A program made the position numbers and the translations under genes. Below are positions 1 through 7,515 of a stretch of DNA of 64,000 nt, piece after piece. The notes under the pieces are model-generated. The model had not been told where the DNA came from. It ran no database searches and was given only the letters and a program-made list of their open reading frames with translations. The stretch is from Ignavibacteria bacterium (GTDB lineage: Bacteria > Bacteroidota > Ignavibacteria > SZUA-365), in NCBI GenBank assembly GCA_016720835.1, contig JADKJW010000031.1, positions 248,001 to 312,000 of the forward strand, in the 5' to 3' direction. Position 1 is the first letter of the stretch, and each line of letters starts with the position of its first letter.

Positions 1-269
1 GCGTGCTCGCGCGCATCACGCACTTCTACTGGATCGAATCCTGCGGCCAGTGCACGCCCTGCCGCGAGGGCACGGGATGGATGCTCAAGGTGCTCAACCG
101 CATGAAGGACGGGCAGGGCCGCCCCGAGGATCTCGACCTCCTCGTCAGCGTGGCCAACAACATCGAAGGCAACACCGTCTGCGCCCTCGGCGACGCCGCC
201 GCGTGGCCGGTGAAGTTCACGATTCAGCGGTTCCGGAAGGAACTGGAGGCGGAAGTCGCGGGAAGATAG
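1..269 (+). CDS. nuoF: NADH-quinone oxidoreductase subunit F, C-terminal end (partial)
   Basis: This is the 3' end of complex I subunit NuoF, cut by the start of the window; the frame runs from base 3. NuoF binds NADH, FMN and iron-sulfur cluster N3 in the peripheral arm and starts electron transfer to quinone. The visible part has the N3 ligand motif ESCGQCTPCREG, with three cysteines in CxxCxxC spacing, and the fourth cysteine about 40 residues later in NTVCALGDAA. The tail (PVKFTIQRFRKELE) is typical of the family's C-terminal helices. The remaining nuo genes are not in the window, and the next gene downstream is unrelated, so nuoF closes its transcription unit here. Confidence 0.93.
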   Translation, partial: VLARITHFYWIESCGQCTPCREGTGWMLKVLNRMKDGQGRPEDLDLLVSVANNIEGNTVCALGDAAAWPVKFTIQRFRKELEAEVAGR

Positions 270-352
270 GAAGAAAGGAGGGAGTGGGCCTGCTCACCGA
301 AGTCCGCCGAAGTCCGCCGAAGCTCCGAAGGAGCGCAGGTGGACGCAGGTGA

Positions 353-380
353 GGAGTAGGGAGTGGGGAGTAGTGGAATA
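353..380. repeat. Heptanucleotide repeat patch (GGAGTAG type)
   Basis: Three clean 7-base units (GGAGTAG, GGAGTGG, GGAGTAG) and one degenerate unit lie just upstream of the promoter at 414. A different short direct repeat, two copies of AGTCCGCCGA, sits at 301-320. The 7-base period is shared with the other intergenic patches of the window. Confidence 0.6.
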
Positions 381-413
381 ATGGAGTGGAAATTCCTTTA
401 TCGTGCGTGTGAC

Positions 414-442
414 TTGACAGCGCGCGCAGCGTGCCGTACCTT
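414..442 (+). promoter_or_regulatory. Sigma-70-type promoter for the phosphatase gene
   Basis: TTGACA at 414-419 and TACCTT at 437-442 are separated by exactly 17 bases. The start codon lies 36 bases downstream. The same -35 hexamer and spacing recur upstream of other genes in this window (23236, 27732, 28839, 30301). Confidence 0.6.
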
Positions 443-478
443 CGAAGCGTCATTCCCAATCTTTGAAGGATACAGCGC

Positions 479-934
479 ATGGAACTTTTCCAGATAGACG
501 CAGGCGCGCGCCTGTTCATTTCTCCCGATATCGACGACTGGGCTCCGCTGGAGTCCGAAACGATCACGGTGATCTTCGACCTCGACGACAACCTCGACAT
601 CGGCGTGCCGACCGTCCCCGGCGAGTTTCTTTACGTGTACTTTCCGTTCGAAGACCGGGAACTGCCCGACCTGGACCGGCTGCACGTCATCGCGCGCATG
701 GGCGCGCATCTGGTCGAGGACGGCTACAAGGTGCTCTCCCATTGCGGCATGGGACACAACCGTTCCGCGCTGCTGGCCGGACTCATCCTGACCTACCTCG
801 GACTCAGCGGCGAAGAAGCCGTGAACCTGATCCGCAGCCGCCGCCAGGGCGCGCTGTACAACAAGAACTATGCGAACTATCTGATCGGACTTCCATCGGC
901 AAGAGAAGAGCGGATGGTGGGATTGGAATGGTAG
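479..934 (+). CDS. Dual-specificity/tyrosine phosphatase-like protein
   Basis: This is a 151-residue cytoplasmic protein with the cysteine-phosphatase signature HCGMGHNRSA (C-x5-R-S) at about residues 83-92. That is the P-loop in which the cysteine attacks phosphate and the arginine binds it. A plausible general acid aspartate lies upstream in the acidic stretch FEDRELPDLDR. The length fits a minimal dual-specificity phosphatase domain with no extra domains and no signal peptide. It is monocistronic: a good promoter lies 36 bases upstream, and a heptad repeat patch follows. The substrate cannot be inferred. Dephosphorylation of proteins is the default reading, but small phosphatases of this fold may also act on nucleotides or RNA ends. 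Confidence 0.82.
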   Translation: MELFQIDAGARLFISPDIDDWAPLESETITVIFDLDDNLDIGVPTVPGEFLYVYFPFEDRELPDLDRLHVIARMGAHLVEDGYKVLSHCGMGHNRSALLAGLILTYLGLSGEEAVNLIRSRRQGALYNKNYANYLIGLPSAREERMVGLEW

Positions 935-952
935 GGGGAGGGGATGGGTGCA

Positions 953-1015
953 GGTTGAAGGTTGAAGGGTGAAGGTGGCAGGTTGCAAGTGAAAAGTAGC
1001 AGGTGGAAAGTGGAA
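953..1015. repeat. Heptanucleotide repeat patch (GGTTGAA type)
   Basis: Nine consecutive 7-base units occur between two convergent genes: GGTTGAA twice, GGGTGAA, GGTGGCA, GGTTGCA, AGTGAAA, AGTAGCA, GGTGGAA and AGTGGAA. No promoter or terminator hairpin is evident in it. Confidence 0.75.
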
Positions 1016-1059
1016 GTGAGATGTTCTCCAACTGACATTTGCGACTGCCACCGAAGCGG

Positions 1060-2169
1060 TTATTGCATATGCAGCAGGACCGATGATGCCGAACTCTCGC
1101 GCGTTCGCACGCGACACACGAGAACGCCGCGCGGCAGATCACGCATCGGGATCGTGACGCTGTTCGTGCCCGCAGCGTAGAGACGGTCGTTCGCGACAGA
1201 CAGCAGCAAAGTTCCAAGCGTGTTGAATACGTCGATGGTGATCGTCGACGGTTTCATCAGGTCGAACTGTACCGTGACCTCGTTCGATGCCGGATTCGGA
1301 AAGTGCCGCAGCTTCATGGCAACCGGGAGCGCGACCGCCGCGTGATCGACGCCGACCACTGCCTGCACGGAACGGAAGACCCCGTCGCCTCTCGTGCCGA
1401 GATACAGATGGTCCGACGCGTCGATCGCGAATGCCTGGAGATCGCCGGCGAATTCCGTCAGCGTCTGCGAGGACCATGTGCGGCCGTCGTCCGCGCTGCG
1501 GAACAGGGTACGGCCGTTCCTCGCGAGCAGTGCGCCGCTGCGATCGAAGATGATTTCCCGGATATAATCCGGGGCGGACAACACCCGTTCCCAACGCTCG
1601 CCATCATCGCTCGAGCGATACAACGCGCTGCGCGTGGATGCGAAGACCGAGCCGCTCAGCGGATGAACAGCCAGTGCCTGGACCAGAGAATCGGACGGAT
1701 CGAGCTTCACGTGCTTCCATGTGGCGCCGCGATCGCCGGAAGACAGGAGGCCCTGTGTGCGCGCGCCGGTGAATAGTGTGCCGTTGGGAGCAATGGCGAT
1801 GCTCGTTCGCCCCTCTCCGAATGTCATCCAGGGAAGAACATTCGACCAGGTGAGGCCCCTATCGGACGAAAATTCGAGGCCGAACGAGCTGGCTAACCAT
1901 ACTCCTCCGTCGGGCTGAATCGCAACGTCAAGGATCTCAAAGCCCCAACCGGAACCATGATTGCGCACCCAGGTGTTGCCATGATCTGTCGAGACAAACA
2001 AGCGCGCGCCTACATCAGACGCAAATTTGTACATACCGCTGGCGTAGAGAATGTCCCTCGGGGCTTTGCGAAGGTGGGTGATATCGTATTCGGACAGGCC
2101 CGCATACTCCCACTGATTTACCTGGTCGGACGAACGATACAGGCCCTGTTTGAACATTCCCGCGTACAC
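1060..2169 (-). CDS. BNR-repeat T9SS-exported protein, C-terminal part (frameshifted)
   Basis: This is the C-terminal half of a secreted beta-propeller protein; its N-terminal half lies in another frame at 2015-3172. It has repeated Asp-box/BNR motifs such as STDHGNTWVRN, SSDDGERWERV and SADDGRTWSS, which form blades in sialidase, Ycf48 and sortilin-like propellers. The last 80 residues start at MKLRHFPNPASNEVTV and are a type IX secretion C-terminal sorting domain, so the product should cross the outer membrane and be anchored or released there. The frame extends upstream of the first ATG to about 2345 (read as GPPVSINPDVRAIISKDN), where it meets the intermediate frame of the upstream half. 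No enzymatic residues are evident; ligand or polymer binding is likely. Confidence 0.75.
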   Translation of the reverse strand: MYAGMFKQGLYRSSDQVNQWEYAGLSEYDITHLRKAPRDILYASGMYKFASDVGARLFVSTDHGNTWVRNHGSGWGFEILDVAIQPDGGVWLASSFGLEFSSDRGLTWSNVLPWMTFGEGRTSIAIAPNGTLFTGARTQGLLSSGDRGATWKHVKLDPSDSLVQALAVHPLSGSVFASTRSALYRSSDDGERWERVLSAPDYIREIIFDRSGALLARNGRTLFRSADDGRTWSSQTLTEFAGDLQAFAIDASDHLYLGTRGDGVFRSVQAVVGVDHAAVALPVAMKLRHFPNPASNEVTVQFDLMKPSTITIDVFNTLGTLLLSVANDRLYAAGTNSVTIPMRDLPRGVLVCRVRTRESSASSVLLHMQ

Positions 2170-3172
2170 CGCATTGCCGCTGGTGACGCAGAGAGAATGG
2201 ACATTCGAATTTATCAGGCGCCCCTGCCGCCACGTTCTGCCACTGTCCTTCGAGCGAGAACACGCCGTTGAAATTGTGCCCCGCCAAGGGATCCGGTTGT
2301 CCTTGCTGATGATTGCTCGAACGTCGGGATTGATCGAAACTGGGGGTCCGGCATGTCCATGCCGAGCAGCGTGCTGCCGCCGTCAAAGGACATGATGCAC
2401 GGAAAATGAGCTCACCTGCATGCCTGCCCGCGATGAAGGAGACTCGAGTATTGTTTCGCAGTTCCCATGTGTCACCGCCATCCGTGGAGGCGTTGATGCC
2501 TTCCGTCGTGCATGCGAAGATGCATCCACCCTCGTCTACGTATAACGCATTGATCCGCGAGGTGAGAGCAGTCGGACTCCATGCAATGGAATCTGCAGGA
2601 CTTCTGAAGAGTCCGGCCGGCGTTCCGAGCAGCAGATGCGCGCTGGAGTCGACCGCCACCATCCACGCTCCGGGATCGTTGGGGATGCCAGTGGTCGGCA
2701 GATTGGACCACGTGTTGCCCTTGTCGCGCGACACGTTCACTTTCCACAGCCACTCGACCACAAACACCGCACCGCGGGCAGCAACGAGTAGCTGCGTCAC
2801 AGGATAGCCGATTCTGACCTCGTAGGGAAGGACGCTCCACGTCTCGCCATTGTCGCGTGAGGCGAAGAGACCGTCGCCGGCCGCGTTGTACACGTCGCCC
2901 GACAGGCTGCATGCGATGGCGGTGGCATCGCTGGCAAGATCGATGTGTCCTGTTCTCTGCCGGACGCGCTTCCACGTGCTGCCATTGTCCGTCGAACGGA
3001 ACACGCCGTCCGACGTGCAGATGAAGAACGTCCCATTGACGGACTGCGCGATATTCATCACGTTGCCGCCGAGAGGTCCGCCGGTCTGTGTGAACGTCCA
3101 TTGGGCGATGCCTTGTCCCGAAGTCGCCAGGACGAGCATTGGTGCAATCAACAGCCAGGCAAGGTGCGACAC
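2015..3172 (-). CDS. BNR-repeat T9SS-exported protein, N-terminal part (frameshifted)
   Basis: This is the N-terminal half of the same protein as 1060-2169. It starts with a signal peptide (hydrophobic WLLIAPMLVLATSG, cleavage near GIAQ) and continues with BNR/Asp-box blades (FRSTDNGSTWKRV, FASRDNGETWSV, NVSRDKGNTWSN, NASTDGGDTWEL). The meaningful reading leaves this frame at about 2395, passes through a short stretch in a second frame (MSFDGGSTLLGMDMPDP) and enters the third frame at the five-base C run on the minus strand near 2343-2347. Two single-base deletions explain this exactly. The codons from about 2395 down to 2015 in this frame are therefore probably not real protein. Combined, the gene would encode roughly 700 residues. 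Confidence 0.75.
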   Translation of the reverse strand: MSHLAWLLIAPMLVLATSGQGIAQWTFTQTGGPLGGNVMNIAQSVNGTFFICTSDGVFRSTDNGSTWKRVRQRTGHIDLASDATAIACSLSGDVYNAAGDGLFASRDNGETWSVLPYEVRIGYPVTQLLVAARGAVFVVEWLWKVNVSRDKGNTWSNLPTTGIPNDPGAWMVAVDSSAHLLLGTPAGLFRSPADSIAWSPTALTSRINALYVDEGGCIFACTTEGINASTDGGDTWELRNNTRVSFIAGRHAGELIFRASCPLTAAARCSAWTCRTPSFDQSRRSSNHQQGQPDPLAGHNFNGVFSLEGQWQNVAAGAPDKFECPFSLRHQRQCGVRGNVQTGPVSFVRPGKSVGVCGPVRIRYHPPSQSPEGHSLRQRYVQICV

Positions 3173-3305
3173 TGTTTCCCTCCGCGTTCAGTACACGTCA
3201 GCGACGCGCCGGAGTCCGGCTCGTTTGAGTCATCGTCCTCACTCAGCGCTTTCGCAAACCTCAAGGTACGGAACGAACGCTTGTCTGGAAACCACCATCG
3301 TGGCG

Positions 3306-4919
3306 CTACGCCATGTCCCCCTGGCCCGCGGCGAGAGGCGGTGCGGCGGTGAGGCCGCAGCCATGGAGAAAGGCGTTCGAGAACATGGCGCGCTGTGCGG
3401 GCGTGGAAAGCAGCGCTTCGCGCGCGCGCACCCACGACGCGACCTTCGCGTCGCCGTACATCCTGCGGACGCGCGCGGCGGAGAAATCGCCGTACTGTCC
3501 CCAGTGCAGCGTGAACACGATGCCCGCGGCATCGAGCGCCTCGAAGATGCGATGATAGCACTCGCGCGTGGAGTCGGACGCCGCGCCGGGCAGCTCGATC
3601 GTGCAGGACAGAGGATCGAAGCGCGTGAAGCCGAGCGTGGCCTGCGTCGGACGCACGAAGCGCGCCGCGACAACGCCGGGGAAGTTGGACGCGCGCGCGG
3701 TCTGCGAAATCACGCGTATCGCGGTCGCGGCATCGCCTGATGCGACGCCGAGTTCGATGGAGAGTCCCTTGGGATAAAGGATGCTGTCGCCGAACATGTT
3801 CCCGTGCGTCTGCGTGAATCCTTGCGGGGCGGAGTAGAGCGACCCGAAGAGCTGCGTGACGAGCGCGGGCATCGTGCCGCCGAGATGCTCGGAGAGCCAG
3901 CCGATGAGCCCGATGATGCTGTCGGCGGGACGGAGTCCGCCCGAGCCCGCCTTCGAGACCTTCGCGGCATCGTAGGGGATCTTGTTCATCACCGTCACGT
4001 ATGCGCCCTGCGCCTCCGCGTACGGATTGAAGACGATTTCGTAGTGATGCGGATCGGCGGCCGCGGGCAGGCCGATGCCGGCGAGATATGCGCCGAGGTT
4101 GTTGTTGCGTTTGAAGTCGAACTGCGCCGTCGCGGCCGCGCCGTTCAGGCCGACAGACGTATCCACACGGGCGCGGTTCACGGTCAGGAGGTAGCGCGGC
4201 TCCACTTCGATGATCAGGCCGTGCAGAATGCCGAAGCTGCCGAAGGAGACGAGCGCAGCGGCGAACTGCGCGTCGTCGTTGACCAGCGCGGCGCCGAGCA
4301 CCTTCGCGTACGCCTTCGTCACGACCGGGCGCGAGGCCGGCTGCAGCAGCACGTGCGTGTCGGGTCCCGTCACGAGGTGGATGGCGCGCACGAAGTCCTG
4401 CATCGAACCGATGCGCAGCGCGGCGCCGTGCGTGCCGGTGGAGACCGCGCCGCAGAGCGTCTGTCCGTTGCTCGCGCCCGACGTGGGCAGCGAGAGATTG
4501 CGTCCCTCGAGGTAGCGCGACAACTGCGACACCTGCACGCCGCACTGCACAAACACGAGTCGATCCGTGATCGGCACACCGGCATGGGTGAAGAGCGGCT
4601 TCGCCGCGACGATCCATTCCGGTTTGGTGATATTGGATGCGTAGGTGAGCTGCTTCGTGTCGAGCATCACGTCGTTGCAGAGCGCGGCGTCGGACAGCGA
4701 CCACTTGCCGCCGTAGGCGCGCACACGGGCGTTTGCAGCGCGCGCGTCGGCGAGCACGCGGCGAATCCCGTCGAGCCCCACCCGCCATATCGCCGACGGG
4801 GGCTCCGTGCCATCGCTGTACTGGTTGAACACCGTCGCGCGGCTTCCCGCCACGAGCGCGAGGTTCTTGTGCACGTTCTCCCAGTGGTAATTCCGGTCAA
4901 TGGTGATGCGAGGTTCCAT
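3306..4919 (-). CDS. FAD-binding (PCMH/VAO-type) oxidoreductase
   Basis: This 537-residue protein has an N-terminal FAD-binding PCMH domain (about residues 25-210: AIWRVGLDGIRRVLADARA, the flavin loop RAYGGKWSLSD, and LPTSGASNGQTLCGAVSTGTHG) followed by a substrate domain like those of sugar-lactone and aldonolactone oxidases. Families with covalent flavin carry GGGHS here. This protein has GGKW, with no histidine at that place, so FAD is probably bound non-covalently. No signal peptide is seen. It overlaps the 3' end of the Bor-like lipoprotein gene by 23 bases, which suggests co-transcription. The substrate is unknown; a sugar lactone, polyol or aromatic alcohol is possible. Confidence 0.8.
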   Translation of the reverse strand: MEPRITIDRNYHWENVHKNLALVAGSRATVFNQYSDGTEPPSAIWRVGLDGIRRVLADARAANARVRAYGGKWSLSDAALCNDVMLDTKQLTYASNITKPEWIVAAKPLFTHAGVPITDRLVFVQCGVQVSQLSRYLEGRNLSLPTSGASNGQTLCGAVSTGTHGAALRIGSMQDFVRAIHLVTGPDTHVLLQPASRPVVTKAYAKVLGAALVNDDAQFAAALVSFGSFGILHGLIIEVEPRYLLTVNRARVDTSVGLNGAAATAQFDFKRNNNLGAYLAGIGLPAAADPHHYEIVFNPYAEAQGAYVTVMNKIPYDAAKVSKAGSGGLRPADSIIGLIGWLSEHLGGTMPALVTQLFGSLYSAPQGFTQTHGNMFGDSILYPKGLSIELGVASGDAATAIRVISQTARASNFPGVVAARFVRPTQATLGFTRFDPLSCTIELPGAASDSTRECYHRIFEALDAAGIVFTLHWGQYGDFSAARVRRMYGDAKVASWVRAREALLSTPAQRAMFSNAFLHGCGLTAAPPLAAGQGDMA

Positions 4920-5268
4920 GCGCGTCCTTCCGGGGCAGCGTCTGCCCCATGTCGTCGTTGCCCCGCACCACGCCGGTGGAGCAGCGGTACTCCACGTCGG
5001 CGGGCGACACGATGCCGAGCGTGGCCACCGTGCAGAGGCTGTAGAGAAAATTGTTCTTGTAGGTCACCTGCTGCAACCCGTTCCCATTGCATGCCGCCGT
5101 CACATCATTGCTCTGGACGATGCCCCAGAACAACGAGACGACTGTCGCGCGGTGAATATCGTCCGCACGCGCCGTATTTTCCGACACGACGCGGTACGAG
5201 TAGCAGCCCGGCAGGGTAAGCGAGAGAAGCAGCACCGCCGTGATCCGGAAGCGGAGTAATCGAGACAT
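4897..5268 (-). CDS. Bor-like outer-membrane lipoprotein
   Basis: This is a 123-residue lipoprotein with an N-terminal signal and lipobox LPGC (cysteine 22). The mature part matches the pattern of the Bor/Iss family of phage lambda and E. coli: a short beta-rich domain with conserved cysteines and the closing motif LCTVATLGIVSPADVEYRC, close to the Bor C-terminus (FITLGIYTPLEARVYC). Bor/Iss is linked to serum resistance in enterics, but here only an envelope role can be claimed. It overlaps the FAD oxidoreductase downstream by 23 bases. The last 20 residues, including a terminal HHH, lie inside that overlap and are less family-like. Confidence 0.62.
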   Translation of the reverse strand: MSRLLRFRITAVLLLSLTLPGCYSYRVVSENTARADDIHRATVVSLFWGIVQSNDVTAACNGNGLQQVTYKNNFLYSLCTVATLGIVSPADVEYRCSTGVVRGNDDMGQTLPRKDAHGTSHHH

Positions 5269-5510
5269 GAGTCGGACCCTTCATTTATGCGTCCACCGCA
5301 GCACGGACGGGACGCGTGGAGACATGAGATCGCAGATGCACTGGATGATGGTTGCGATGGCCAATTTCATCGCTGCGGAGGTGAAAGTCAAGACCAGGAG
5401 ATCCAAAACATCCCAAATTCGTGCGGTATGGACAAAGCTGTCGATTCGGATGAAAAAGGATAGAAAAGAATTTGTTTTGATGTAATAAATGTACATATTC
5501 CGGAGAGTAA

Positions 5511-5924
5511 ATGGACTTCGAGTACGATTCATCCAAGAGCGCAGCGAACAAGATCAAACATGGAATCGACTTCGTAGGGGCTTGGGTGTTCGGGAAGATC
5601 AAAGCCAAACATTGGTCCGCGGTGTCGGCAGTCCGCACCGGGCGCCGAAAAAAGAAGGGCTCTCTGAAAGCGAAAACCTTTGACAAGCAGTTCGATGACG
5701 GGGAGGACGTCCTGGCCCATCTTGACCTCTCCTCCGCAACGCGTCCCGAGGCCGAAGCGCGCAGGGTGAATGTGGATTTTCCGTCGTGGATCGTGCGTTG
5801 TCTCGATACGGAGTCGCAGCGCATCGGTGTGACGCGGCAGGCGCTCATCAAGTTCTGGATCGTGGAGCGCATCGAGCAGGAATACCGGGTCTCGAAGGGC
5901 AAAACGACGCCTGAGCAGCCGTAG
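5511..5924 (+). CDS. brnA: BrnT-BrnA toxin-antitoxin fusion with internally deleted toxin
   Basis: This single 137-residue frame joins two genes that are normally separate. Residues 1-24 (MDFEYDSSKSAANKIKHGID) match the start of BrnT ribonuclease toxins, and residues near 30-37 (IKAKHWSAV) match a later BrnT strand. The roughly 25-30 residues between, which carry core strands and catalytic positions of BrnT, are missing. From about residue 55 (KAKTFDKQFDDGEDV) the protein is a full BrnA antitoxin, ending in the ribbon-helix-helix segment RVNVDFPSWIVRCLDTE followed by GVTRQALIKFW. The product is probably a non-toxic DNA-binding repressor with a toxin stub. The 50 bases upstream are AT-rich and could hold the promoter or operator. 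No second brnT copy is in the window. Confidence 0.75.
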   Translation: MDFEYDSSKSAANKIKHGIDFVGAWVFGKIKAKHWSAVSAVRTGRRKKKGSLKAKTFDKQFDDGEDVLAHLDLSSATRPEAEARRVNVDFPSWIVRCLDTESQRIGVTRQALIKFWIVERIEQEYRVSKGKTTPEQP

Positions 5925-6162
5925 AAGGCGAAAACCAGGGCCTGGAAGCGAAGGGGGCGAGGCAAACGGTGGTGTGCGGGATCACAGTTCCGTGACTCTG
6001 TAACAAGCACCGGCTCCCGGACGTTATGAGATGAAGGCGACCCTCGTGGCTGCGAGCCGGTAGCATGCGTGGAGCGTGCCCGCGACCCGCGAAACGCATT
6101 GCAAATGCAGCCGACTTTTGTTACCATGATCCAATCATTCAACATGTTGTAACCCCTCAACC

Positions 6163-7511
6163 ATGCTCCCGCAAGAAGTGATTTTCCGCAAACGAAACGG
6201 CTCCGCGCTCACGCGCGAAGAGCTCGCGGATTTCATGGACGGCTACACAGCCGGAACGGTATCGGACGCGCAGATGAGCGCCTTCCTGATGTCGGTGTTC
6301 CACGCCGGCATGAGCTTCGAGGAGACGGCGATCCTCACCGAATTGTTCATCGCCTCGGGTGCGCGCTTCGATCTTTCGGACATTCCGGGACGGAAAGTGG
6401 ACAAGCATTCGACCGGCGGCGTGGGCGACAAGACCTCGCTGCTGCTGGTCCCGATCGTCGCCGCGGCCGGGGTGCCGGTGCCGATGATCTCCGGGCGCGG
6501 ACTCGGACACACGGGCGGAACGCTGGACAAGCTCGAGAGCATCCCGGGGTTCCGAACCGATCTGAGCGAGAACGTCTTTCGTGACACGCTGCGCGCGACG
6601 GGCATGGCGATGATGGGCCAGACCGATTCCATTGTCCCGCTCGACAGGCGCATCTACGCGTTGCGCGACGTGACGGCCACCATAGACATTCTCCCCTTCA
6701 TCGCCGCCAGCATCATGAGCAAGAAGATCGCCGGCGGCGCCGACGCGCTCGTGCTGGACGTCAAAACCGGCGGCGGCGCCTTCATGAACAGCGAGGAGCG
6801 GGCGCGCGAGCTTGCGACCCTGCTTTGCGGCATCGGGGCGCGCTTCGGGTTGCCGACCATCGGTTTTCTCACCGGGATGGATCGTCCGCTGGGCCGCGCC
6901 ATCGGCAACTGGCTCGAGGTCGTGGAGGTGGTCGATTGTCTCCGCGGCCTGCCGTCGCCCGACCTGATGGAGGTCACGATCGCGCTGGCAGGCGGCATGA
7001 TCTTCCTCGGGAAGAAGGCCGCGAGCCTGCAGGCCGGCATGGAAGTGGCGCGCGAGATGGTCAGAACCGGACTCGCCTATCGGAAATTCATCGATCTCGT
7101 GGGCGCGCAGGGAGGCGACGTTTCCATCGTGGAGGACACCTTGCGCGCACCGCTCGCGAAGGCCGCCACGGAGGTGCATGCCGCGCGCGGCGGGCACATT
7201 GCGTCGATCGACGCGCGGCGGCTCGGGTTGCTCGCGGCGCAGCTCGGCGCGGGACGCAGCGCGCCGGGCGACACGATCGATCCGACGGCGGGTATCGTGC
7301 TCGATCGCGCGGCGGGCGATCGCGTCGAAGAGGGCGACATCGTCTGCCGGCTCTTTTCTTCCACGCAGCGCAGTCTCGCGGTGTTCCGCGAAGAGGCCGC
7401 GCCGCGTTCCGCATCACGACCGCGCAGCCGCAACTGCGTCCTCTCATTCACTCGACGTTTGACGAACGAGGTTTTCAGCCATGGCCTCAGGCACTCGAAC
7501 AGGAGGCGTGA
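6163..7511 (+). CDS. deoA: Pyrimidine-nucleoside (thymidine) phosphorylase, one frameshift
   Basis: This enzyme cleaves thymidine or uridine with phosphate to give the base and (deoxy)ribose-1-phosphate in nucleoside salvage. The protein follows the family from the first residue (EVIFRKRNGSALTREE), with the phosphate-binding signature KHSTGGVGDKTSL at about residue 80, SGRGLGHTGGTLDKLES, and SIMSKKIAGGADALVLDVK. At about 7392 the reading leaves the first frame. The true C-terminus (FRITTAQPQLRPLIHSTFD and on) is in the next frame and stops at 7511; one missing base explains this, giving about 449 residues, the usual size. Without correction the frame runs falsely into the next gene. That gene begins 4 bases after this stop, so the two are probably co-transcribed. 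Confidence 0.88.
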
Positions 7512-7515
7512 CCGC

